Origin: Bacteroidota bacterium
GTDB lineage: Bacteria; Bacteroidota; Bacteroidia; Chitinophagales; Chitinophagaceae
NCBI GenBank assembly: GCA_013286425.1
Contig: JABDFS010000014.1
Span: 1 to 44,791, forward strand
Reading direction: 5' to 3'
Length of the DNA stretch: 44,791 bases
This document shows positions 32,960 through 40,139 of this stretch, piece by piece. Both the position numbers and the translations under genes were made by a program. The notes under the pieces were generated by a model that searched no databases, had not been told where the DNA came from, and saw only the letters and a list, made by a program, of their open reading frames with translations. Position 1 is the stretch's first letter. Every line of letters begins with the position of its first letter.

Positions 32960-35182
32960 ATGGTAATGCGTAAACTAATATTCCTCGTATTATTTATTAT
33001 TTTTTACACGATAACGCATGCTCAGTATGTAGGCTGGATGATGGGTACATGGAAAAGTACAAGTGTGGCAACGCTTCCCGGAAGTGTTACCAACACCATC
33101 CAGATCGATGATGTTTCAGATGAAAGTTTTACCGGTACCAAAACAAGTGAAAGCAATGATCGTTCACATGCTAAAATTATCATTTCAATATCCGGTTCTT
33201 TTAGAGGAAGAGGCTTGTATATAGAAAATGGAGACGTTTTACACAAAGAAGATCCGAAAAACGGGCAGTGGTATGATTGTTCCTCATGTACACATGTAAA
33301 TAAAATGATCATAAGCCATGACAGCCTTATTTTAATTAACAGCATTTCTGGTTGTGATAAAAGATGTGATGGCGAAATTTCCTTTTACAGGCTACTTTCT
33401 GAATATGACAGCTCCACACAACAGCACCTTGTTGACCGGTTTGGAAGGCCTTCAGACATAATTGGTTTTCATCCATACCATCCACAGAAAGATGAAACCG
33501 CTCCCCCCACTGATTCTGCTGAAGCAATCAGGAAAGAAGAAAAAAAGCACCAGGATTCGCTGGATAATGTTGCCAGAATAAAACAACAACAAGCTGATGA
33601 TGCCGCCCTGCTGCTTGCTCAGCAAAAGCAGCGGCAGCAGGAAATAACCGATTCACTCAATCTTGTAAAACAGCAACGTATAAAAGATTCACTGGATAAT
33701 GTTGCCAGAATAAAGCAACAACAAATTGATGATGCTGCCCTGCTTGCACAACAAAAGAAGCGGCAGCAGGAAATAACCGATTCACTTAACCTTGTAAAAC
33801 AGCAACGTATAAAAGATTCACTGGATAATGTTGCAAGAATAAAACAACAACAAATTGATGATGCTGCGCTGCTTGCACAACAAAAGAAACGGGACAAGCA
33901 AATAACCGATTCACTTAACCTTGTAAAACAACAACGTATAAAAGATTCACTGGATAACGTTGCAAGGATAAAGCAACAACAAATTGATGAAGCTGCCCTG
34001 CTGCTTGCACAACAAAAGAAACGGGACAAGCAAATAGCGGATTCACTTAACCTTGTAAAACAACAACGCATAAAGGATTCACTGGATAATGTTGCAAGAA
34101 TAAGGCAACAGCAAATTGCTGACTCCACTCTTCTTGCACAACAAAAGAAGCGGGATAAGCAAATAGCGGATTCACTTAATCTTGTAAAACAGAAAGAACA
34201 GCAGCGCATAAAAGATTCACTGGATAATGTTGCAAGGCTGGAAAAAATAAGGCTGCGAACAGAAGATTCATTGCGTGACGTGCAGGCGAAAAAGCGGCAG
34301 CAGGAAATAGCCGATTCGATCAGCCTTGCAAAACAAAAAGAACATCAACGCATAAAAGATTCGCTGGATAATGTTGCAAGAATAAGGCAACAACAAATTA
34401 ACGACTCCACCCTGCTTGCTCAACAAAAGAAGCGGGATAAGCAGATAGCTGATTCACTTAATCTTGTAAAACAGAAAGAACAGCAACACATAAAAGATTC
34501 ATTGGATAATGTTGCAAAGCTGGAACAGATACGAAGACGAAACGAAGATTCATTGCGAAATGTCCAGATCAAAAAAAGACAACAGGAGGTTGCAGATTCA
34601 CTTAATCTCGTCAACGCAAAAAAACAGCAGTATATAAAAGATTCACTGCAAAGCGTAGCTGCAGCAAACCTGCAAAAACAGCGGACAACAGATTCGCTTC
34701 GTGACGTGCAGGCAAGAAAAAGGCAACAGGAAATAAGCGATTCCCTGGCGGCTGTCCGCAAGCAACAATATAATGATTCATTGCAAAAAGCAGCTTTGGC
34801 CAAAGCTGCAACACCTGCTGCAGACAAACCGTTAACATCCCGCACCAGTGTATTACTGGGAACATATCATATTACTTCACCGGACATTTTGATTGAGCTG
34901 TTTGATAACGGTGAAATTGATGGCGACAGGGTTAGTGTTTATCACAACAACGAGATTATTGTAAGCAACCAGGTACTTGGCTTAAAGGCTATTACGCTGA
35001 ACATTCATGCAGATACAACCAACCGTGAACACGAATTTGTAATGGTAGCAGAAAATCTTGGAACCATTCCGCCAAATTCTGCACTAATGCGGGTAACTGT
35101 AGGTAAACAGATCTACAAATTAACAGTTAATACCGATATGAAAACGAATGCAAGAATCGTGTTTTATTATGATGGAAAGTAG
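32960..35182 (+). CDS. Secreted protein with long periodic charged coiled coil (43-residue repeat)
   Basis: A 740-residue protein with a signal peptide (about residues 1-21, ITHAQ). An N-terminal domain (~22-165) has a beta-rich pattern and four close cysteines (DCSSCTHV.., SGCDKRCDGE). From about residue 195 to 620 the chain is a highly periodic, Gln/Lys/Arg-rich helix built on a unit of about 43 residues (DSLNLVKQQRIKDSLDNVAR, then IKQQQIDDAALLAQQKKRQQ and EIT). The two IKDSLDNVAR/DSLNLVKQ half units alternate. The final ~115 residues (STLGTYHITSPDILIELFDNG-like) form a separate beta domain. A rod separating two globular ends at the cell surface or periplasm is plausible. No T9SS tail is present. 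Function unknown. Confidence 0.75.
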   Translation: MVMRKLIFLVLFIIFYTITHAQYVGWMMGTWKSTSVATLPGSVTNTIQIDDVSDESFTGTKTSESNDRSHAKIIISISGSFRGRGLYIENGDVLHKEDPKNGQWYDCSSCTHVNKMIISHDSLILINSISGCDKRCDGEISFYRLLSEYDSSTQQHLVDRFGRPSDIIGFHPYHPQKDETAPPTDSAEAIRKEEKKHQDSLDNVARIKQQQADDAALLLAQQKQRQQEITDSLNLVKQQRIKDSLDNVARIKQQQIDDAALLAQQKKRQQEITDSLNLVKQQRIKDSLDNVARIKQQQIDDAALLAQQKKRDKQITDSLNLVKQQRIKDSLDNVARIKQQQIDEAALLLAQQKKRDKQIADSLNLVKQQRIKDSLDNVARIRQQQIADSTLLAQQKKRDKQIADSLNLVKQKEQQRIKDSLDNVARLEKIRLRTEDSLRDVQAKKRQQEIADSISLAKQKEHQRIKDSLDNVARIRQQQINDSTLLAQQKKRDKQIADSLNLVKQKEQQHIKDSLDNVAKLEQIRRRNEDSLRNVQIKKRQQEVADSLNLVNAKKQQYIKDSLQSVAAANLQKQRTTDSLRDVQARKRQQEISDSLAAVRKQQYNDSLQKAALAKAATPAADKPLTSRTSVLLGTYHITSPDILIELFDNGEIDGDRVSVYHNNEIIVSNQVLGLKAITLNIHADTTNREHEFVMVAENLGTIPPNSALMRVTVGKQIYKLTVNTDMKTNARIVFYYDGK
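33540..34790. repeat. Tandem coding repeat of about 129 bp
   Basis: The coiled-coil part of the preceding gene is a DNA-level tandem repeat with a 129-bp (43-codon) unit; GATTCACTGGATAATGTTGC recurs every unit in the first half. The first four or five units are nearly identical and the later ones drift and gain or lose short blocks (a KEQ insertion, alternative QRTEDSLRDVQ blocks). This is the signature of recent unit duplication plus older decay. Such arrays can change length by slippage or recombination. Confidence 0.85.
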
Positions 35183-35368
35183 ATAACACTTATCAGCATC
35201 CGCTGCCTTTTGCTGGTCTTGTGACCTGCAGATTCTATTACTTCAAATGGTATTATTGATGAATACAGATCCCGTATTGGTGACATACAATATGGGCGGC
35301 AGGGGGTATTATCATTCATTAATTTTTATGGCATGATTATTTTATCAATGATTACTAAAAATTATACA

Positions 35369-35515
35369 ATGACAACGTACATAAAAAAATTCATAAAACC
35401 TGCTATAGTGGTCATCCTCATTTCATCAATCATGTCTTCCTGTGTGGTAAGAGAAACGACGCGCAGACCGCCCCCACCTCCAAGAACAACTGAAAAAGTT
35501 ATTATTACGCCTTAA
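35369..35515 (+). CDS. Very small lipoprotein
   Basis: I choose the ATG at 35369 (48 residues); the longer frame starts at 35333. MTTYIKKFIKPAIVVILISS is a basic then hydrophobic signal, and IMSSC is the lipobox, so the lipid-bearing Cys would be residue 25. The mature part is only ~24 residues: VVRETTRR, five prolines in a row and TTEKVIITP. The Pro-rich spacer resembles the tether of tiny outer-membrane lipoproteins. It follows the coiled-coil gene by 186 nt. Function unknown. Confidence 0.6.
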   Translation: MTTYIKKFIKPAIVVILISSIMSSCVVRETTRRPPPPPRTTEKVIITP

Positions 35516-35571
35516 AAACCTGAAGTATATATAAATTCTAAGCGAATACTTCTGACGCAGTTGTGCTTACT

Positions 35572-38016
35572 TTATTTTTTAGATGATGTATGAGATCTTT
35601 TTTTATGCTTTTTTTCCTTTGTTGATAGTTCTTTGCTTATTTCATCTATATAGCAGGAATGTATTTCTGAAGGTGTATGGTACAATTTCTTTATTGCATT
35701 GCGAAAATCTGCCGATTCAAATTTTACATCTTTAAACCAGCTGGCTTTAGCACCTGAGATTTTCCAGGCTGCTTCCCAAATTGCGGATTGGAAACAACAA
35801 CCCCTTGCCATGCATTCAATTGTTCTGTCGCTAAATTCTGCCCATAAAGCTTTATCAAGATTACCGCTGTTCTTATTTTTTTCATACGATTTTATAATAT
35901 CTTTTGGTGCAATTGTTTTGTGTGTTTGTTTCATTAGTTCCACAACAGCAAAACCAGCGCTTTGCCCACTTGTAATTGCAGGTAAATCTTTTAGCAGGTT
36001 ATTTTTACCGTGACTAATAAATTTTTGAATCCCTTTAATGATTTCCTTTTTATACGTATCGATCATATGATCTTCATAAGCTACGTGTACCCCACTACCG
36101 GGGTTGAATTGTTTTTGGTATACATCGCCTTTTTTGTGAGATATAGAACCGTCTTTATGAAAGCTGTCACGCTTAGCTGTAACAGTTATGGTTGTTTCTT
36201 CTGCCGGATCACCATCAGCCATGTATGACGAATGCAATGGCTGACACGCATCTCCCGTATAATGTGTCATAACACCTGCTGCCAGTATAAACCTGTGAGC
36301 ATCTTTGTTTTGAAGTGCATGAATCATGTAATCAAATATCTGCCATATTCTTAGCGGCAGGATTCCTTTATTGGGATCAGTCTTCAGGCCAACTTTTTTC
36401 TTATCAATGTTTGCATAATAATATTCAATATTCTTTATTGTAAGATCATCTTTGGATTTTACTACTTCAAAGAAATCTGTTTTACCATCTAATAAAGGCA
36501 GATCTGCATCCAGGTAATGATTTACGTTTTCAGGCCCTTGCCTGCCCCATGTTGTAGTCTTACTGCTTTGCTTCCAGATAATATCAGGAACATCTGCTAA
36601 AGGACAATATGTTTTAAACTTTTCAGCCCATTGAGCTTTTATTTCTTTGTTGCTGCTATCCCAGTCCGGGTTAATATCACTAATATCAAATGAAATATTT
36701 TTTACATTTTCCTTCATTAAATCTTTCAGTTCATTATCAGCAATAAAGGCAATTGATAAATTGCCAATACTATAATGCCCTGTTTTCCCCCAGGAATTAT
36801 CAATATCAAGGTTCCATCCACGAACTATATCTACATCAAGTATACGACAGGCATTACTTAAACAGGTTGCCAATGCAAAACTGTTTTTAAATTTTGAATC
36901 TCCTTCAAAAAAATCATGCTGCCCCCATTGAACTGCAAATGGCTGTTTATACACCTTACCATCTCTGTCTATTGTATCCAATAACCATAAAGTACCGCTA
37001 TCGCCCCGATGTGTGTTAAGCGATGCTCCTGATGCTCCGCCTATTAAAAAATCAGCTACATATTCTATTCCGCCTTTTGATTTATATCTGTAAAATAATG
37101 CAGCGATCTCGCCGGTTAATATACCTGAAACGGCGCCACAGGCAGAAACTTTTGACGTGGTAAAACTGAGTTTGCCATTTTCGTAAATATTTGTACTAAT
37201 AAGGTTTAAAGACAGGTTTGAAGTATCAAGATCAGCCATTTCATCAACCTGGCCTATACCAAGAATTTCAGTTTTCCACTGGTTAACATCATCAATTTCA
37301 ATTAATGCAATGTCATTATTTACAAATACTTTTTTGCAATTCCACTCAGGGTACAAATCTGTAAATCCAACTTTATTAATTTGCTTGTCTGTGGAAATAC
37401 CAATGCGCTTTAAATCACCATGCATTTTTGTATATACTTCTGTGCCTGCATCACCTGCTACATGTTTATTGGTTAAAGCGTAGTATTTGCTGCCATCTGT
37501 TACAAGACATCCCACAGAAGCGATTCTTTCAACACCCTGGGATTCTATGATCAGGGGAAATCCACCGCTGATTACGTTAGTAGGAAAAATTACATTGCTC
37601 TCGTCAACATTATCATCTGTTATAATTGATTTTTCGGCTTCCACCACACAAATCGGTACGATGCGCCCGTCAGGCATATAGATTCTCTTTGGCAGAATAT
37701 CCGTATTGTCTTCAGAGATCAGATCGATCGCCGGCAGCCATTGAGAAATGAATACCAGTATGCAAGGCCATGAATATTCACGAATCTCCGAATTTGATAA
37801 TGTTCGTGCCTCCTTCACATTTTTAGAAGAAGCAATTGTTTTTGTTATTGGAACAACGCCTGGAAAAGGGTCGTTTTTCCTTATTCTGTATTTTCCGATA
37901 GCAGTTGCAATTACATTTTTTTTGTTCATTAAGTGCAGATGAAATGTATCGCGTGCTTCAATCAGATCTTTTAATGAAAGCTGGTTAAAATTAAAAGTGG
38001 TTTCAATGGGAAGCAT
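35572..38016 (-). CDS. Trypsin-like serine protease fused to zinc-dependent phospholipase C / S1-P1 nuclease-like domain
   Basis: An 814-residue protein without a signal peptide. Residues ~160-400 hold a trypsin-like fold with an intact triad: His185 in LTNKHVAG, Asp235 in VNNDIALIEID, Ser340 in HRGDSGTLW. Residues ~405-790 match the zinc-dependent phospholipase C/S1-P1 plan: SWGKTGH (Trp409, His414), NHYLD (His500), MTHYTGDACQPLH (His585, Asp589, His595; spacing 4 and 6) and GVHVAYEDHMID (His644, Glu648). In secreted relatives the Trp is the mature N-terminus and its amino group binds zinc; here it is internal. The C-terminal tail is Lys-rich. The substrate (lipid, nucleic acid or other) is open. 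It stands alone on its strand, with a 524-bp gap upstream. Confidence 0.75.
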   Translation of the reverse strand: MLPIETTFNFNQLSLKDLIEARDTFHLHLMNKKNVIATAIGKYRIRKNDPFPGVVPITKTIASSKNVKEARTLSNSEIREYSWPCILVFISQWLPAIDLISEDNTDILPKRIYMPDGRIVPICVVEAEKSIITDDNVDESNVIFPTNVISGGFPLIIESQGVERIASVGCLVTDGSKYYALTNKHVAGDAGTEVYTKMHGDLKRIGISTDKQINKVGFTDLYPEWNCKKVFVNNDIALIEIDDVNQWKTEILGIGQVDEMADLDTSNLSLNLISTNIYENGKLSFTTSKVSACGAVSGILTGEIAALFYRYKSKGGIEYVADFLIGGASGASLNTHRGDSGTLWLLDTIDRDGKVYKQPFAVQWGQHDFFEGDSKFKNSFALATCLSNACRILDVDIVRGWNLDIDNSWGKTGHYSIGNLSIAFIADNELKDLMKENVKNISFDISDINPDWDSSNKEIKAQWAEKFKTYCPLADVPDIIWKQSSKTTTWGRQGPENVNHYLDADLPLLDGKTDFFEVVKSKDDLTIKNIEYYYANIDKKKVGLKTDPNKGILPLRIWQIFDYMIHALQNKDAHRFILAAGVMTHYTGDACQPLHSSYMADGDPAEETTITVTAKRDSFHKDGSISHKKGDVYQKQFNPGSGVHVAYEDHMIDTYKKEIIKGIQKFISHGKNNLLKDLPAITSGQSAGFAVVELMKQTHKTIAPKDIIKSYEKNKNSGNLDKALWAEFSDRTIECMARGCCFQSAIWEAAWKISGAKASWFKDVKFESADFRNAIKKLYHTPSEIHSCYIDEISKELSTKEKKHKKRSHTSSKK

Positions 38017-38540
38017 AAAAATATTTTAGCAGTATGTAAAGAATTATTAAATGTAGCCTTTTAAGAAAAATAAAAGGTTAATCAAAGATTATGTTTTCAT
38101 TACATGTGTCATACCGTATTTTCCACGTAAGGCGACCGCTAATTCCTGTTTGACAATCTTTGTATATGCAGGTTAGTCGCATTCTTAATCATATTTACAA
38201 CACTTTACAGCCTGTTTTTATTTAAAGAAGATTTGAAGTTGATTTAGCTACTTAAAACATATTGTGTTCAGGTATAACTTATGTTTAATGCCGTTATTCC
38301 AAATAAACTACAAGTGTGACGCAATATGAATTAATCTTACTTCGAGAATCCCTTATCACAACACCAGGAAGAGCGGAGTAGCAAAGGCATAAACCACATT
38401 TATCTATTGCGAAAAATACGGTAACAGGAACGTGTAATGTACTGTTTTAATAAGGCCTGTATAGGAATACGTTTGTAATGTGTAAATAACATACCGTAAG
38501 CCGAAAAGGTTTTTAGAGTAGGCACCTAAATCAAAAAATA
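38017..38540. other. Gene-free 524-bp intergenic region between the fusion gene and the small peptide gene
   Basis: No convincing frame, tRNA or terminator was seen. The last 50 bp carry the leader motif annotated at 38494-38528. The rest is AT-rich with no repeat I could match to elsewhere in the window. It separates two divergent genes and so should contain both their promoters. Confidence 0.5.
38494..38528 (+). promoter_or_regulatory. Shared 5' leader motif, copy 1
   Basis: AAGCCGAAAAGG, five T-rich bases and AGAGTAGGCAC occur 12-36 nt before the ATG of the 68-residue gene. The same two blocks (12 and 11 bases identical) precede the beta-helix gene at 44345 on the other strand. GCC and GGC at the ends could pair and CC-GAAAA-GG could form a small inner loop. 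It fits a regulated leader RNA or a protein site; I know of no named riboswitch with this sequence. Confidence 0.6.
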
Positions 38541-38747
38541 ATGATCACAAAAGCAAACATCAAAGATGTATCTCTTACTGCAGACCCCTCAAGTGTTAAT
38601 TTCTGTTCAGCATGGCCTGCCGCAAAAGCAGGTCTGGAACTCCTGGAGAAAATTGTAAAAAACCCCTTTTTGAAAGGAGCTATAGAAATGCTTATTAAAA
38701 TCGGAGATGGCTTATGCCCGGGAACAGCGCCTGCTGCCGGTAATTAA
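38541..38747 (+). CDS. Small two-cysteine protein, possible peptide precursor
   Basis: A 68-residue protein preceded by the shared leader motif and followed by a strong terminator, so it is a complete single-gene unit. It begins MITKANIKDVSLTADPSSVN, a short Ser/Asp-rich stretch rather than a signal peptide. The middle (residues ~28-57, AGLELLEKIVKNPFLKGAIE and following) should be an amphipathic helix, with Cys22 in front and Cys59 just after, before a short Gly/Ala/Pro tail. That layout of leader, helix and Cys at both ends suits a small bacteriocin or an exported peptide, but no maturation enzyme is next to it. Function is unknown. Confidence 0.6.
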   Translation: MITKANIKDVSLTADPSSVNFCSAWPAAKAGLELLEKIVKNPFLKGAIEMLIKIGDGLCPGTAPAAGN

Positions 38748-38750
38748 AAT

Positions 38751-38783
38751 AAAAAAGGCTGCTTTTTTAAAGCAGCCTTTTTT
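38751..38783 (+). terminator. Rho-independent terminator of the small peptide gene
   Basis: Perfect 15-bp stem (AAAAAAGGCTGCTTT paired with AAAGCAGCCTTTTTT), loop TTT, with the T run at the 3' end. It starts 3 nt after the stop codon. This confirms that the small frame is the end of a real transcript. Confidence 0.9.
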
Positions 38784-38981
38784 ATAATGCACCGATGTGA
38801 AATAAGCAAGCTGGCTCTAAGCAGTTATAAAGCTGCCTAAGTCGCTGGTATCGCTGGTGTTTCTAAATTTTAAAAGTGTTTTACTTCAAGGAGACTTTAG
38901 CGGCATTAGCAACAACCTGACCATCAACATTCTGCTGTTGAAGATTTATACAAAGACCCCTTATAATTTGTCATTCATCAT

Positions 38982-39623
38982 TTATAATTGAATTTTCCCC
39001 GTCCACACACTATCACTGGCATCTTCTTCATCGGCGCTTAAAAAACCAATCCAGGTTTCAACAGCGTGGCCTTTTAAGGCAGTTACATTTAAGCTTGCTT
39101 TTTTATCTTTTCTAAAGCCGTTGTATAAACCAAAAACTGCCTGTTGTATATCCGGTGCGTATGCAACCAGGATCACTGTATCCTTAGAGGAGGCAATGCC
39201 ATCGGCACTATTATCGGTAAAGGTAAATTGCAGAGTGTTGTTTGGCTTCTTTACAACCTTTGCACCATGTGCTGCAGGCAGCCTGCCCTTTGAAATTAAT
39301 ACCTGTTGGTAATTCAATTCCATATCAGGGTAAACACCTGTTAAAGCCCTGCTCATTAAAGCACCCATTATCCTGTTATACCCGCTGCCTGTATGCCCAT
39401 AAGCCGAAAAACTTTTGTTTAGAAATCCTGTGCCGGTAAATACCTTGGTAAAACGGGTGCAGACATCGATCTTTTGTTGTTGTGCCAATTGCGGGACTGT
39501 GCCTTTATTCTTTACAGACGAGGTGCTGGAGCGTAAAAAATTATGCCCGTTGCGCATAAAACCGGTTACAGGGCCTATCGTGCCTATAAAGTCGCCTAAA
39601 ATACCACTGCTTTTTCTTGCCAT
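38982..39623 (-). CDS. DUF6266 family protein
   Basis: I choose the ATG at 39623 (213 residues), where MARKSSGILGDFIGTIGPVTGFMRNGHNFLR is the typical DUF6266 opening; the frame is open a further 22 codons with nothing family-like. DUF6266 proteins are short, without a signal peptide, and are present in many copies in some Bacteroidota genomes. The N-terminal 60 residues are the conserved part (GxxGPVxGFMxxG plus an RSS/PxxxxxxxQ region), followed by a beta-sandwich-like body. The role is not known. An unusual 11-bp repeat array lies 100 bp upstream on the strand of its promoter. Confidence 0.78.
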   Translation of the reverse strand: MARKSSGILGDFIGTIGPVTGFMRNGHNFLRSSTSSVKNKGTVPQLAQQQKIDVCTRFTKVFTGTGFLNKSFSAYGHTGSGYNRIMGALMSRALTGVYPDMELNYQQVLISKGRLPAAHGAKVVKKPNNTLQFTFTDNSADGIASSKDTVILVAYAPDIQQAVFGLYNGFRKDKKASLNVTALKGHAVETWIGFLSADEEDASDSVWTGKIQL

Positions 39624-39722
39624 AATATAAAAATTTAAAAGTATAATAAGATCACCGTTTCGTTTAACCGGAAACGGCAATGACGGCATAAAAGTAGGGA
39701 AATAAAAGATACCAGTTGCATA

Positions 39723-39828
39723 TTTTCTACGAAATAATTACGATATAATTTCGATATTTCTTCGATCTAATTAATCGAAGAAATATCGAAGTTATATCGA
39801 AGAAATATCGAAATTATATCGAAGTTAT
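39723..39828. repeat. Symmetric array of 11-bp ATCGAAGnnAT units
   Basis: Five units in direct orientation fill 39774-39828 without spacers (ATCGAAGAAAT, ATCGAAGTTAT, ATCGAAGAAAT, ATCGAAATTAT, ATCGAAGTTAT). In the opposite orientation two perfect-type units and two degraded ones fill 39723-39766. The centre CTAATTA (39767-39773) makes it one large hairpin; 26 bp (39741-39766) pair perfectly with 39796-39821 and with one mismatch with 39774-39799. The 11-bp step is close to one DNA turn, so one face would present repeated sites. It lies ~100 bp upstream of the DUF6266 start. Confidence 0.75.
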
Positions 39829-39919
39829 TAACTTTAAAACCATTAATCTTTAATGCTTTCATCATTGAAAAACTCTTCCTGGTTTGTTTTAAAGCAATAA
39901 TCTAACAGGCCTCCCGGTC

Positions 39920-40035
39920 GTCCTTCTCACGAAAGTGGGAATATCATTGTCAGGTTCTTTGAAGCCCTTAATAGTGAGATGCTCAATCAGGTAGAGCATG
40001 ATTAAAAGGTTGTGTTTTGTTTTTGCCTTTTGAAT
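39920..40035. repeat. Dispersed intergenic repeat, copy B
   Basis: The core 39920-39989 matches copy A at 7640-7708 (see there), including a palindrome TTCTCAC..GTGGGAA and the string GTGAGATGCTCAATCA. It is followed by GGTTGTGTTTTGT, also present in copy A. It lies between the array of 11-bp units and the terminator of the T9SS gene, in a 516-bp stretch without genes. Confidence 0.7.
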
Positions 40036-40087
40036 TCGTAGTATTAGTGCAAATCCTTTCAGAACGAAAACAACATGTTTATATACA

Positions 40088-40118
40088 TAAAAAAGAAGCT
40101 GTCCGATAAGACAGCTTC
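40088..40118 (-). terminator. Rho-independent terminator of the T9SS protein gene
   Basis: GAAGCTGTC (40095-40103) and GACAGCTTC (40110-40118) form a 9-bp perfect stem with loop CGATAA. On the minus strand it is followed by a T run (TTTTTTATG). It lies 22 nt beyond the stop codon at 40140. Confidence 0.85.
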
Positions 40119-40139
40119 CTGCAAAAAGAGAAACAAGGG

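Noticed and set aside
33619-34845. Long antisense frames (up to 196 codons) on the minus strand
   Set aside because: They only mirror the 129-bp coding repeat of the coiled-coil gene, are rich in Cys/Ser/Phe from reversed Gln/Lys/Asp codons, and have no start context or signal.
38881-38970. 29-codon minus-strand frame ending in VVANAAKVSLK
   Set aside because: It looks faintly protein-like and may be a remnant, but it lacks a start codon and is too short to support.
39723-39828. CRISPR array
   Set aside because: Units are 11 bp, without spacers, and half are inverted; no cas gene is near.
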